A stretch of DNA of 64,000 nucleotides from Anthocerotibacter panamensis C109 (GTDB lineage Bacteria; Cyanobacteriota; Cyanobacteriia; Gloeobacterales; Anthocerotibacteraceae): the NCBI RefSeq assembly GCF_018389385.1, contig NZ_CP062698.1, forward strand, positions 561,501 through 625,500. Direction: 5' to 3'. Positions 53,128 through 62,122 of this stretch are shown here, in pieces. A program made the position numbers and the translations under genes. Position 1 is the first letter of the stretch. Each line of letters opens with the position of its first letter. The notes beneath the pieces were generated by a model. It was not told the DNA's origin, ran no database searches, and was given only the letters and a program-made list of their open reading frames with translations.

Positions 53128-53544
53128 TCAGGCTCCCAGCTCCGCCAATACTGTCACATTGTAGGCGATGCGGACAAGGGCTGCTTTCTCCCCATTCACC
53201 CCCATTTTGACTACTACCACGATATTGCCCGTCTCGTCATCCCAATCAGCGTCGATGGAGTCGATGGCCCAACCGGAATAGCTGGTGTTGCCCGGATTAT
53301 AGATGGCTGCGAGACCCGCTGTGGCAATCGACTTGTGTACTTGTTTACGGCTAAAGACCCGCTGGATCTGTCCAGGCATCTCGGGCGGGACAAAGGTCAG
53401 GGTATCGGCTTTCCATCCGAACTCCGGTCCTTCGCTCAGGAACACCGCAGTTCCCATATAGATAAAGAGTCGGTCGGCCCCATTGGGTCCACTGATCTGT
53501 GCTTCGATGCTTTGGGGGTTTTCAATTTTGACCAACTCTGCCAT
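53128..53544 (-). CDS. Unrecognised soluble protein
   Basis: The product is 138 residues with no signal peptide or membrane segment. The sequence mixes beta-like stretches (DRLFIYMGTAVFLSEG, ADTLTFVPPEMP, SGWAIDSIDADWDDETGNIVVVVKMGV). It is acidic and moderately hydrophobic. No family was identified. It lies between the PrsW fusion and the lipoprotein gene on the same strand, with 60-65 base gaps. Confidence 0.55.
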   Translation of the reverse strand: MAELVKIENPQSIEAQISGPNGADRLFIYMGTAVFLSEGPEFGWKADTLTFVPPEMPGQIQRVFSRKQVHKSIATAGLAAIYNPGNTSYSGWAIDSIDADWDDETGNIVVVVKMGVNGEKAALVRIAYNVTVLAELGA

Positions 53545-53605
53545 GGTTGCCTGTCCTCTGAGGGTAATTTAAAAAACTTCCCAGTCCCATTGCTTTCTGT
53601 CAAGC

Positions 53606-54283
53606 CTAATCGACCAACAAAGCTTTGAGACGGGACAATTCTGCCCCAGACAGGTTCCGTCCAGTGTAGGGAAAACGACAATCCAAATAGTCATCTACGC
53701 TTCCTGAGTTTCCAAAACAGGAAGTCGAGCGGGCTATCCGGTCAGTTTTGAGTTGGACCTTGAGGGTGACTTTGTCTTTGGCATGCTCAATGACCTTGAC
53801 GGCTTCTTCTGACAGCTCGATCTCCAGACGCGGCGGGGTGGAACGCTTCAAGTTTTGCACGGAAATAAAGGAGCCATTGGGGAAGTCGATCGGGCGTCCA
53901 TTGGGGAGGTCTTCCCCGTCCACTTCCAAAAAGGCTGTGGGTTTGTTGTCGCTGAAGGTGTGCGTCTCGTCGATAGGGCCAGCGAGGGTCACCGTGAGCA
54001 GGTAGGTTTTGACTTGGTTGGCAGGGTTGAACTGCTTTGACCAAACCATGCCCAAGCGGGTTGTGTAGGTCCGGTCGTCCCCTTTGACCTCCAGTTCCCC
54101 TAACCGGTTGCCATCGGGGTCGATGTAGGGGCTACCACTGGAGACTAGCAGGAAGTTTTTGGCCCCAGAGGTTGGCTCCAGGGTGAGGGCTTTGAGGTTG
54201 GGGTCTGGGGGCACAGCCGGTGGCGGGGAGGCCGGTGTACAGCCGACGAGTAAAAAGCCACAAACAGATAAGGCATGTCGCAT
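53606..54283 (-). CDS. Predicted lipoprotein of unknown function
   Basis: The product is 225 residues from the ATG at 54283. A lipobox is visible: SVCGFLLVGCTPASPP, with the cysteine as the acylated residue. A proline-rich linker (PPPAVPPDP) follows. The mature part is beta-rich (NFLLVSSGSPYIDPDG, RTYTTRLGMVWSKQF, LTVTLAGPIDE) without a known domain. Two cysteines lie near the C-terminus (TSCFGNSGSVDDYLDCRF). It probably sits on a membrane surface. The divergent amidotransferase gene starts about 150 bases away. Confidence 0.65.
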   Translation of the reverse strand: MRHALSVCGFLLVGCTPASPPPAVPPDPNLKALTLEPTSGAKNFLLVSSGSPYIDPDGNRLGELEVKGDDRTYTTRLGMVWSKQFNPANQVKTYLLTVTLAGPIDETHTFSDNKPTAFLEVDGEDLPNGRPIDFPNGSFISVQNLKRSTPPRLEIELSEEAVKVIEHAKDKVTLKVQLKTDRIARSTSCFGNSGSVDDYLDCRFPYTGRNLSGAELSRLKALLVD

Positions 54284-54430
54284 CAGAAAAACTGGGGTCC
54301 TCAACAGCACGCTACCGTCCCTCCGGGGATCGCTCTTCTCTATTGTCTCAGGTCTGCCCCTGCTCTGAACACCGGAGGAATATGCTGTGTTTTATGCTTT
54401 GTTGAAGACTATCTACGCAAAAATAGAACC

Positions 54431-55186
54431 ATGACGAAACTGCGCTCCGCCCTCAAAATTTTATTGTTGCAGGTCCGTCAGGACGAGGCGACGCGCCTGG
54501 AAGAATTGGATGGATTTGTTCGCTATAGTCAGCTTGCCCCGGAGCAATTCTGGTCGCTGAATGCCTGCGATCGCCCCAAGTTTCCGCCGACCTGCATTAC
54601 GGGCTACGATGCACTTTTTATCGGGGGTTCCAGTGACGCTTCGGTGCTGTTACCGGACAAATATCCCTTTGTGGAAGAGGCCAAGGCATTGTTGCGCTAT
54701 TGTCTGGAGCAGGAGATCCCGGTCTTTGCTTCCTGTTTCGGTTTCCAATTGGCTGTAGAAGCTCTGGGGGGCAAGGTTATTCTCGACCCAACCCGTATGG
54801 AGATTGGCACATTCCCAATCACGTTGACCGCAGCGGCCCAAAGCGACTTGCTCCTGCATGATAGCCCCCCTTGGTTTTGGTCAGTCTGTGGTCATAAAGA
54901 GCGAGCAGTGGTCCTCCCCGCTTGCTGTGAGCCGCTCGCCACTACGGAGTTGTGCCCCTACCATGCCTTTCGGGTGGTCGGTAAACCCTTTTATGGGTTT
55001 CAGTTTCATCCCGAGATGGACAAGGCGGATCTGACCGCCCGTATCGCTCGCTATCGCACCCGTTATCTAGACGAAGAAGTGGTTTTAGAAGCCCTCCTTG
55101 CTGATCTCCACGATACGGCTACGGCTAATATGCTCATTCACAAATTTATTGACCGGATCATTTTGTGCCAAGACGCTCAAGCTTGA
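54431..55186 (+). CDS. Class I glutamine amidotransferase-like protein
   Basis: The product is 251 residues from the ATG at 54431, preferred over a longer frame from 54275 that overlaps the lipoprotein signal region. It shows GYDALFIGGSSDAS, the nucleophile elbow VFASCFGFQLAVEALGG, WSVCGHKERAVVLP and GFQFHPEMDKADL, so the Cys-His-Glu set of class I GATases appears complete. It is a stand-alone domain like the GuaA-like glutamine amidotransferases that act on free glutamyl compounds; the acceptor is not known. The only HIP1 palindrome noticed by eye in the window lies near its start. Confidence 0.85.
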   Translation: MTKLRSALKILLLQVRQDEATRLEELDGFVRYSQLAPEQFWSLNACDRPKFPPTCITGYDALFIGGSSDASVLLPDKYPFVEEAKALLRYCLEQEIPVFASCFGFQLAVEALGGKVILDPTRMEIGTFPITLTAAAQSDLLLHDSPPWFWSVCGHKERAVVLPACCEPLATTELCPYHAFRVVGKPFYGFQFHPEMDKADLTARIARYRTRYLDEEVVLEALLADLHDTATANMLIHKFIDRIILCQDAQA

Positions 55187-55291
55187 TCCTGTTTCCCACG
55201 CGATGTTTGTATATCCCTCCAGACAGAGGTTCCCCACGCTGAGATACCCCTAAAACAGACTCAAACAGGCTCCAATCCGAGGAGACTTTCT

Positions 55292-55900
55292 ATGCCCAAA
55301 CTGTCTTCTATAGTGGCTGGTTTCCTGGTGGCAGGACTATTCCTGACGTTGGGTCATGCAGCCTTAGCCAAGGACCGCTCCCCCCGGACTACTGTTGTGC
55401 GCACCGCTCCTCAGGATAGTGCATTTCTCCGTCAGGTGGCCCAAAGTGACAGCGTTGCGATCAAGTTTAGTCAACTGGCTCTGGAAAAAGCGACGACCCC
55501 TGCGGTCAAGCAGTACGCCCAAAAAATAGTCGAAGATCACACACAATCCAACCAAAAACTTAAACAACTCGCGCTTGAACGGGAAATTCCTCTGCCCTCA
55601 GACACCCTCCAGCCAAACAAGCAAGCTCAATACAACACCTTGAGTAAGATCCCAGGGATCGAGTTTGACGGAGCCTATCTGCGCCAACAGGTGCAGGAGC
55701 ACACCAGCACCGTTGCGTTGTACGAGAAGCAGCTCCAAGAAGGGAAAGCACCCTTAGTCAAGCGTTTTGCGGCGAGAACCCTACCCATGATCCTGACGCA
55801 CCAACAAGAGGCAAGAGCTTTGGCAAACCAACTTGGTGCGCTAAAACCCGCCAGGAAACCGCGAAAAGAGGCTCCACACAAGCCCACCTCGGGCTCATAG
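55292..55900 (+). CDS. DUF4142 secreted helical protein
   Basis: The product is 202 residues with a signal peptide (SIVAGFLVAGLFLTLGHAALA). The DUF4142 four-helix bundle is seen as DSAFLRQVAQSDSVAIKFSQLAL, IVEDHTQSNQKLKQLALEREI, FDGAYLRQQVQEHTSTVALY and ARTLPMILTHQQEARAL, with family histidines. The ferritin-like fold is known from structural relatives; the function is unknown, with possible metal handling or outer stress. A GAGGAG box precedes the ATG. It is convergent with the penicillin-binding protein gene. Confidence 0.85.
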   Translation: MPKLSSIVAGFLVAGLFLTLGHAALAKDRSPRTTVVRTAPQDSAFLRQVAQSDSVAIKFSQLALEKATTPAVKQYAQKIVEDHTQSNQKLKQLALEREIPLPSDTLQPNKQAQYNTLSKIPGIEFDGAYLRQQVQEHTSTVALYEKQLQEGKAPLVKRFAARTLPMILTHQQEARALANQLGALKPARKPRKEAPHKPTSGS

Positions 55901-55923
55901 CAGCCATTGCTAGAGCAATATTC

Positions 55924-58071
55924 TCAGGGTATGAACTCTTCTTTAGGCGGGGGAGCAGCTTTCAGGTTTTGGGCGGGGAGTTGGGAGCGGCGTTGGGGGC
56001 GGACGGCATCGACGGGAGTTGTGCGCGGTGTTGGTTCAGGGCGTGATGCTGGTGCCGGAACCACCCGAGTAGACCTGACTGCTGTAGGAGTAACAGCGGC
56101 AGTCGGTTGTGGGGAGCCCGGTTTTGCCGGTGGAACAGGAGGAGGAACGGGAGCGGCTGCATTGCCAAACGTGGGGAAGTTGAGTGCGGGCTGACCTTTG
56201 AGGGCTTGGTCCATGTAGGTTTTCCAGAGGGGGGCGACAAACGTCCCGCCTGCTGTACCGCTGGTAAGTGGCGTGTTTTTATCATTGCCGATCCACATCA
56301 CCGTCACCATCTGCGGCACATAGCCCACAAACCAAGCATCTTTGAAGTCGCTGGTCGTTCCGGTTTTACCCGCCACGGGGCGTTTGTCCGCCAATTGGGC
56401 ACGCGTTGCGGTACCGCTGGTCACCACACTTTGGAGGCAGTCGTTGATCATGTCCACGGCTTTGGGGTTGAGCAATAACTGGCGGTCTGGGGTGCCTTTG
56501 TAAAGGATATTGTCCTCGCGGTCAGTCACCTGAAGGAGTACTGTCGGCTTGACCCCAAAACCACCATTGGCAAAGCTCGCATAGGCTCCCGCCAAGGCGA
56601 GCGGTGTGACCTCCTTGGAGCCCAGTGCGACAGCGAGATTGGGCTGCCAGCCATTGGTGCGAATGCCCAAAGTCTGCGCAGTCTCGATGACGTGGCGGAC
56701 GCCAATGCTATTGGCGATCTTGACGGTGGGCACGTTGCGCGATTGCTGGAGCGCCTTGCGGATGCTCATCGCCCCATAAAAACGGTTGTCGTAGTTGTGC
56801 GGGGAGTATTTCTGGATCGTGCCGTAGGTGACGGGCGAATCGATCACTATGGAGTCGGGAGTAAGTTTTCCCTGAGCGAAGGCAGTGTAGTAGACGAAGG
56901 GTTTAAAGGCTGATCCCGGTTGACGGTAAGCCTGCGTGACCCGGTTGAACTTGCTCTCTTTGAAGTTTACTCCGCCTACCATGGCCTTGATAAAGCCGGT
57001 GCGGGGGTCGAGGCTGACCACTGCCATTTCGGAGGCGCGGCGGTTCTGTTTCTTGAGTTGGGCGATATCTGCCTGAACAGAGCGTTCGGCTAGCTTTTGC
57101 AGGTCGAGATCGAGGGTAGTCTGGACCTGAAGCCCGCCTTTGCGCACAGCGTCCTCTCCGAAGCGCTCCTCCAATTCGCGTAGAACAAAAGTACTGACAT
57201 AGGGTAGACCCAGCCGGAAGGAACGGACCTTCCCGAAGGTGAGTTTTTCGCGCTTGGCGGCATCAGCATCGGCAGGGCTGACCAGTTTGAGTTCCACCAT
57301 TCGGTCTAGGACTATCCGCTGCCGCTCTCGGGCGTGCTCCATGCTGTGGAAGGGTGAATAGTATTCTGGTGCCCGCAACAGACCAGCCATCATGGCCCCT
57401 TCAGCTAAGTCCAGGTCGCTTGCGTGTTTATTGAAGTAGGTTTGGGCGGCGGTTTCTGCCCCGTAGTTGTTGTGACCCCAGTAGACTTGATTGAGGTACA
57501 TCTCCAGAATTTTGTCTTTGTCGTAGTTGCGCTCTAGCTGTAGGGCGAGGGCTGCTTCCGCGATTTTGCGGTTGAGGGTTTTCTTGGGGGTAAAAAAGAG
57601 GTTTTTGACCAACTGCTGGGTCAAGGTCGATCCCCCCTGGGCGGCGCGTCCTTCCTGGAGGTTGGTGAGTGCTGCACGAATAATGGTGTCAATACGGATA
57701 CCGTTGTGGCTGTAAAATTGGTCATCCTCAATGGCGAGAATGGCATTGATCAAGTTAGAAGAAACTTCTTGCAAAGGGACCACAGAGCGGTTCGCTTCGC
57801 CGTGGATATTGGCGATGAGCCTGCCCTTCACGTCATAGATCCGGGTGCTCTCGCTGGGACTGTAGCGGTCTAGGGCGCGGACATCGGGTAGATTACGCAG
57901 ACTGAGCACTAGACCTGCCGTAAAGCCTACGACCCCCAGGGCTGAAATGATTAAAAGCCCTCCCACCAACTTCAGTGGAAGAGGGAGGCGCGAAGCGGGC
58001 TTCTGACGCCTGCGACGGGCTGCGGTGGGGTTACTACTCACTTCTGAAGACACAGGGCCGTCTTTTTGCAT
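55924..58071 (-). CDS. Class A penicillin-binding protein (PBP1A-type)
   Basis: The product is 715 residues. A single N-terminal membrane anchor (LPLKLVGGLLIISALGVVGFTAGLVL) is followed by a glycosyltransferase family 51 domain: EDDQFYSHNGIRIDTIIRAA, AQGGSTLTQQLVKNLFF, NKIILEMYLNQVYWG-like KILEMYLNQVYWGHN. The transpeptidase domain has SXXK in GSAFKPFVYY, SRN in LQQSRNVPTVKIA and the KTG motif in PVAGKTGTTSDFKDAWFVGY. Together it polymerises and crosslinks peptidoglycan in the periplasm. The C-terminal 60 residues are proline/alanine/arginine-rich and probably disordered. It is complete and intact. Confidence 0.95.
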   Translation of the reverse strand: MQKDGPVSSEVSSNPTAARRRRQKPASRLPLPLKLVGGLLIISALGVVGFTAGLVLSLRNLPDVRALDRYSPSESTRIYDVKGRLIANIHGEANRSVVPLQEVSSNLINAILAIEDDQFYSHNGIRIDTIIRAALTNLQEGRAAQGGSTLTQQLVKNLFFTPKKTLNRKIAEAALALQLERNYDKDKILEMYLNQVYWGHNNYGAETAAQTYFNKHASDLDLAEGAMMAGLLRAPEYYSPFHSMEHARERQRIVLDRMVELKLVSPADADAAKREKLTFGKVRSFRLGLPYVSTFVLRELEERFGEDAVRKGGLQVQTTLDLDLQKLAERSVQADIAQLKKQNRRASEMAVVSLDPRTGFIKAMVGGVNFKESKFNRVTQAYRQPGSAFKPFVYYTAFAQGKLTPDSIVIDSPVTYGTIQKYSPHNYDNRFYGAMSIRKALQQSRNVPTVKIANSIGVRHVIETAQTLGIRTNGWQPNLAVALGSKEVTPLALAGAYASFANGGFGVKPTVLLQVTDREDNILYKGTPDRQLLLNPKAVDMINDCLQSVVTSGTATRAQLADKRPVAGKTGTTSDFKDAWFVGYVPQMVTVMWIGNDKNTPLTSGTAGGTFVAPLWKTYMDQALKGQPALNFPTFGNAAAPVPPPVPPAKPGSPQPTAAVTPTAVRSTRVVPAPASRPEPTPRTTPVDAVRPQRRSQLPAQNLKAAPPPKEEFIP

Positions 58072-58322
58072 AATGGCTAATTATACTGCTTTGGCAAGAG
58101 GGGTGATGTGACCGCCCTGGGGCAGAACTGGTAGTCAGGAGGCTGACCAGTAAAGGCGGATAGCTCAATTGAAGAACGGCCTCGGAGTGCAACTGCTGTC
58201 GCTAAAACCGACTGTAAAGTGTTAACTGTCGATGGTGAGCAATACATCCTACTTTGCGCTACATGTGATGCGGACCATGGCTGAGCGCCTACGCCGTATG
58301 GATGCTCTTGTCTAGTACAAGT

Positions 58323-59912
58323 TTAAAAGGAAGTAGGTAATTGTACCCACAACCAGCCTGAGCGCGTACCATCTGGAAAGATCGTGCCACGCACTTTAGT
58401 CCCGCACCACTGCGTGCCCTCCACTACCGATCCGGTCAGGTTAGCGCCCGTGAAGTTGGCCCCACTGAGGTTGGCCCCGCTGAGGTTGGCCCGACGCAGT
58501 TTGCTCCAGAGGAGGTTAGCCCCGCTTAAGTCGCTCATGGAGAGGTCCGCACCGTCCAGTTTAGCCAAACTCAAGTTGGCTTGAGCGCAGTTAGCCCCGC
58601 TGAGGGTGCTGCCGCTGAGGTTGGCCTCCAGGAGACTAGCGCGACTCAGGTCCGCCTGAGACAGGTCTGCCTCAATTAAAATAGCGGAACTCAGTTTGGC
58701 TGAGCCCAGTTTTGCCCCTGCGAGTCTGGCTTGCAGGAGCCGGGAAAAGAGCAGATCGGCTCCACCTAGGTTGGCTGCGCTCAGGTCTGCCCCGGTCAGA
58801 TCGGCATAGCTGAGATTGGCCCCCGTCAGGTCGGCTTCGCTGAGTTGGCAGCCGACTAGTTTTGCATAGCTGAGATTGGCTCCGGTCAGGACCGCTCCGC
58901 TTAAGTTACCCCCGATGAGGCGGACATTGGTGAGGTTGGCCCCGCTCAGGTCGGCTCCTCTCAGGTCAATAGCGCTCAAATCCACGCCCCACCAGCTCAA
59001 GGTCACTCCCCTGAGGTCGCAACCGGAGAAGTCCCTGACCCCCTTGCGGTAACTGCGGCGCAAGCCTGCTACCCCGCCGATGTCCCTGAGCTTGCGGGTA
59101 TCACGGGCAATGGTCGATTCGAGGGCAGCCAGCGCAGCGTGGGCGCTGGGGAAGCGCCGCTCGAAGGCTGGTTCGGTCATCTGCTCGAGCCAAGAGCGAA
59201 AGTTGGGACTCAGCGTGACTCGGTCGCGAAAGTGCAAGCGCAAATCGCGCTGGGGCAGATCCGCTGGAGCCACTCCCGTCAACAAGTGCACCAGCGTTGC
59301 TCCCAGAGCGTAGAGGTCTGATTGCGGAACCGCCCGCCCACCGAACTGCTCCAAAGGAACATAGCCGTAGGTTCCGACTACGGTGAAGGTCCCTCCTTCC
59401 ACTGCCGTCCGGTCCTGTACAGCCCCAAAATCCACGAGATAGACGCGCTTATCCAGACCCAAGATCAGGTTGCTGGGCTTGATGTCGCGGTGGAGAACCG
59501 GCGGATTGAGTTCGTGCAAATACATGAGAATCTTGAGTACGCTTGCTGCTACTTTGCGGGCTTGCTCCTCCGGGAAGCGCTGGCCCTGAACCAGCAAATC
59601 CTTAAAGGACTGACCGGGAATATAGTCCTGCACCAACCCGAACCACAGACCCTGACCGTCCATGGCAAAATAATCGCGGGAGCGGGGAATGCGTGGATGC
59701 TCTAGCTGGCGCAGGACTTGGGCTTCGCGCTCGAAGAGTTTGAGGTGGTCCCACTGATTGTTACCATTGAGGACGAGCAGTTTGATGATGACCGCTTCGC
59801 CGCTCTGCGCGTCCTCTGCCAGCCAAGTCTGCCGGATCGGATTGTCGCTAAACTGGATTTTGAGCCGGTAGCGCTCCTGTAAAACTGACCCCGCACTGAG
59901 CGTGTTGAGCAT
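58323..59912 (-). CDS. Ser/Thr protein kinase with pentapeptide repeats
   Basis: The product is 529 residues from the ATG at 59912; a TTG 15 bases upstream is less likely. Residues 1-265 are a Hanks-type kinase: VIIKLLVLNGN with the ATP lysine, VLHRDIKPSNLIL, the DFG in YLVDFGAVQD, and YVPLEQFGGRAVPQSDLYALG. The C-terminal part (about 315-505) is a run of A(D/N)LS-type pentapeptide repeats (LRGADLSGANLTNVRLIGG and so on) forming a right-handed quadrilateral helix, often seen in cyanobacterial kinases, possibly for substrate or membrane docking. The target is unknown. Confidence 0.93.
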   Translation of the reverse strand: MLNTLSAGSVLQERYRLKIQFSDNPIRQTWLAEDAQSGEAVIIKLLVLNGNNQWDHLKLFEREAQVLRQLEHPRIPRSRDYFAMDGQGLWFGLVQDYIPGQSFKDLLVQGQRFPEEQARKVAASVLKILMYLHELNPPVLHRDIKPSNLILGLDKRVYLVDFGAVQDRTAVEGGTFTVVGTYGYVPLEQFGGRAVPQSDLYALGATLVHLLTGVAPADLPQRDLRLHFRDRVTLSPNFRSWLEQMTEPAFERRFPSAHAALAALESTIARDTRKLRDIGGVAGLRRSYRKGVRDFSGCDLRGVTLSWWGVDLSAIDLRGADLSGANLTNVRLIGGNLSGAVLTGANLSYAKLVGCQLSEADLTGANLSYADLTGADLSAANLGGADLLFSRLLQARLAGAKLGSAKLSSAILIEADLSQADLSRASLLEANLSGSTLSGANCAQANLSLAKLDGADLSMSDLSGANLLWSKLRRANLSGANLSGANFTGANLTGSVVEGTQWCGTKVRGTIFPDGTRSGWLWVQLPTSF

Positions 59913-60006
59913 GGCACCCCGCCCCAATCACAGCGGGCCTCTGCCGCAATCGCCCGCCTTTTCCTCTACCATAGTAGATCTGAAGATTTTCACCACACCA
60001 ATCACC

Positions 60007-61806
60007 ATGACTGTTCTCAGTGATCTGATCCAGCAGGAACTTCACCACGCCTTATCTCTGGCCTTTGACCAAGGAGCCTTGGGGAGCTTGGAGCGTGTGC
60101 CTGCTCGGGCTGAAGTCACCATGGAGAAACCCAAGAACCCGGACCACGGCGACTACGCGACCCCGGTCGCCCTGTCGCTCGCCAAACCCGCCAAGCTTGC
60201 GCCGCGTACCCTTGCGCAGACCCTTGCCCGTCACATTGCGACCCCGGACTTTACGGTGGAGATTGCCGGTCCTGGTTTCGTCAACATCCGTCTGAGCGAT
60301 GCGCTGTTGGCCCGTTCCCTGACAGAAATCCTGGCGCAGGGGGAGGACTTTGGTCGGACTACGCCGGAGGTGGTCGAGCAAATTTTGATTGAATTCGTCT
60401 CGGCTAATCCCACGGGTCCGCTGCATGCGGGTCATGGTCGTTGGGCTGCTTTGGGCTCGGCAATTGCCAATTTACTCAAGTTCGCAGGCCATGGCGTGAA
60501 GACCGAGTTTTATATCAACGATGCCGGAAATCAGATGGACTTGCTCGGGCAGTCGCTCTATGCGCGCTACCTCCAAGCGTTGGGCGAAGTGGCGGAGATT
60601 CCCGAACAGGGCTATCAGGGTCAGTTTGTCATCGGTATGGCGCAGGAACTCTTGGAGGAAGTGGGACCCGCGCAGCGCGATGCGGACCTGTCTTGGTTTC
60701 GTAACTGGGCCTACCAGCATATTCTCGATCAGCAAAAAGAAACCCTGAAAGCTTTTCGCACGGAGTTCGACCACTGGTTTAGTGAACGGACGCTCCATGC
60801 ATCGGCCATTGAACAGGGGCTTGAAGCCCTCGACCAAGCGGGCTATCTCTATCAGGTCAACCGCTCGAATGGGGAGGCTGCCAACGCTGACGAGGCTCCC
60901 CCCGAACTTCAAGCCACAGTCTCTAATGCAGGCGGAACGGCTACTTTCTTTAGAACCATCCCCTTTGGTGATGACAAAGACCGGGTCGTCGTGCGCTCGG
61001 ATGGGCGCTATACCTATATGGCAGCGGACATCGCCTACCACAAAAACAAGCTAGAGCGTGGTTTCACCCGACTCATCAATATTCTGGGCGCAGACCACCA
61101 TGGCTATGTGGCCCGCCTCAAAGCGATTGTCCAGGCGTTTGGGTATTCCGCCGATACGCTGGAGATCATCATCGGTCAATTGGTCCGCCTCCAACGGCTC
61201 AATCCGACCACCGGCAAAAAAGAGGAAGTGCGCATGTCCAAGCGCACTGGACAGGGGGTGACCGTGGACGACCTCCTGTATGGCTTTGAAAGTCCTGAGG
61301 ACGCCATTGGCCCGGATGCAGCCCGCTGGTATCTCCTGAGCCAATCCCCCGATTCTCAGGTGGTTTTTGATCTGGATCTGGCGGTGCAACAGACCAAAGA
61401 CAACATGGTTTTTTATGCTCAGTACGCCCATGCCCGGACCTGCTCGATGGAGCGAAAAGCCCAAGATGCGGGCCTGACCCCACCGCCTAGCTTTACCTTT
61501 CTCAACGCGGAGGGGGAGTTGCTCTTTACGGAACCGGAGGAGCGCACGCTGGTCATGACGCTGCTGGCGGCCCCGGAGCAATACCGCCTCGCCGCTCAAG
61601 AACGCGCCCCCCACCGCATCGTGCGCTATGTCGAAGAGGTCGCCAACCACTTTCACAAGTTCTATGACACCTGCCGGGTCTTGGGCTCGGTGATGCAGCA
61701 GACCCCCGACCTCGCCTATGCCCGTTGGGGCCTCTTTCGGGCGACCCAACAGGTCTTGCGCAACAGCCTGACCCTCTTGGGGATCAGTAGCCCGACGGCG
61801 ATGTAG
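60007..61806 (+). CDS. argS: Arginyl-tRNA synthetase
   Basis: The product is 599 residues from the ATG at 60007; an upstream in-frame start at 59902 would overlap the kinase start. ArgRS attaches arginine to its tRNAs. Additional-domain residues lie at the start (LIQQELHHALSLAF), then the HIGH-like PTGPLHAGHGRWAAL, YINDAGNQMDLLG, and the KMSK-like RMSKRTGQGVTVDDLL. The C-terminal anticodon-binding domain ends PHRIVRYVEEVANHFHKFYD and ATQQVLRNSLTLLGI. It is intact and starts about 95 bases from the divergent kinase start. Confidence 0.97.
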   Translation: MTVLSDLIQQELHHALSLAFDQGALGSLERVPARAEVTMEKPKNPDHGDYATPVALSLAKPAKLAPRTLAQTLARHIATPDFTVEIAGPGFVNIRLSDALLARSLTEILAQGEDFGRTTPEVVEQILIEFVSANPTGPLHAGHGRWAALGSAIANLLKFAGHGVKTEFYINDAGNQMDLLGQSLYARYLQALGEVAEIPEQGYQGQFVIGMAQELLEEVGPAQRDADLSWFRNWAYQHILDQQKETLKAFRTEFDHWFSERTLHASAIEQGLEALDQAGYLYQVNRSNGEAANADEAPPELQATVSNAGGTATFFRTIPFGDDKDRVVVRSDGRYTYMAADIAYHKNKLERGFTRLINILGADHHGYVARLKAIVQAFGYSADTLEIIIGQLVRLQRLNPTTGKKEEVRMSKRTGQGVTVDDLLYGFESPEDAIGPDAARWYLLSQSPDSQVVFDLDLAVQQTKDNMVFYAQYAHARTCSMERKAQDAGLTPPPSFTFLNAEGELLFTEPEERTLVMTLLAAPEQYRLAAQERAPHRIVRYVEEVANHFHKFYDTCRVLGSVMQQTPDLAYARWGLFRATQQVLRNSLTLLGISSPTAM

Positions 61807-62006
61807 CGTTCTTGCCGAAGATGCCAGAAGACCGCATCGCCAACACCTGCTTTTCTCGAATACCATAGGCTAAACACTGCGGCGGGCAAGCCTAGGAAGG
61901 GACCGCGCCTCTACGGGAGTAGCCCTATTTCCACCTCCATTCCCCCAGGGATTCCCAGGGGCAGGTAATATCAGTAACAAGGCTTGACATATATTAGGGG
62001 CGACGC

Positions 62007-62050
62007 GTGAGTTTTGACTTTGATCTGCTGATTGTCGGGGCGGGCGTAGG
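62007..62050 (+). pseudogene. 5' stump of a flavoprotein gene, lpdA-like
   Basis: A GTG at 62007 starts the frame SFDFDLLIVGAGVG, a match to the N-terminus of cyanobacterial dihydrolipoamide dehydrogenase (D-F-D-x-D-L-x-I-x-GAGVGG). The frame then departs (RGERQKWDAP) and soon stops. The next DNA resembles an IS200/IS605 end. So the gene appears cut after about 15 codons. The rest is not seen downstream in the window. Confidence 0.5.
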
Positions 62051-62122
62051 GCGCGGTGAAAGACAAAAGTGGGATGCCCCCGCTCGCGTTCTATGCGAAG
62101 CATGAATGTCGGGAGTATGTCA
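62051..62122 (-). mobile_element. IS200/IS605-like end sequence
   Basis: On the minus strand this reads TGACATACTCCCGACATTCA and later GGGGGCATCCC, the pattern of IS200/IS605 ends and similar to the relic at 47691. It begins at the stop codon of the secreted repeat protein and ends against the lpdA stump. No transposase is present in the window nearby. Confidence 0.4.

Noticed and set aside
58072-58322. Spacer between the penicillin-binding protein and kinase genes, checked for a tRNA or a small photosystem gene
   Set aside because: No cloverleaf elements and no short hydrophobic frame; a 27-codon frame from 58232 has no family resemblance.
58400-58990. Repetitive DNA with recurring GGTTGGC/GCTGAG words, considered as a repeat array or CRISPR
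   Set aside because: It is the coding sequence of the pentapeptide repeats of the kinase; units are 15 bases and translate to A(D/N)LS-type repeats.
61984-61995. TTGACA followed by TATATT upstream of the lpdA stump, considered as a promoter
   Set aside because: The two boxes abut each other instead of being 16-18 bases apart, and the -10 position predicted from TTGACA falls on the start codon itself.
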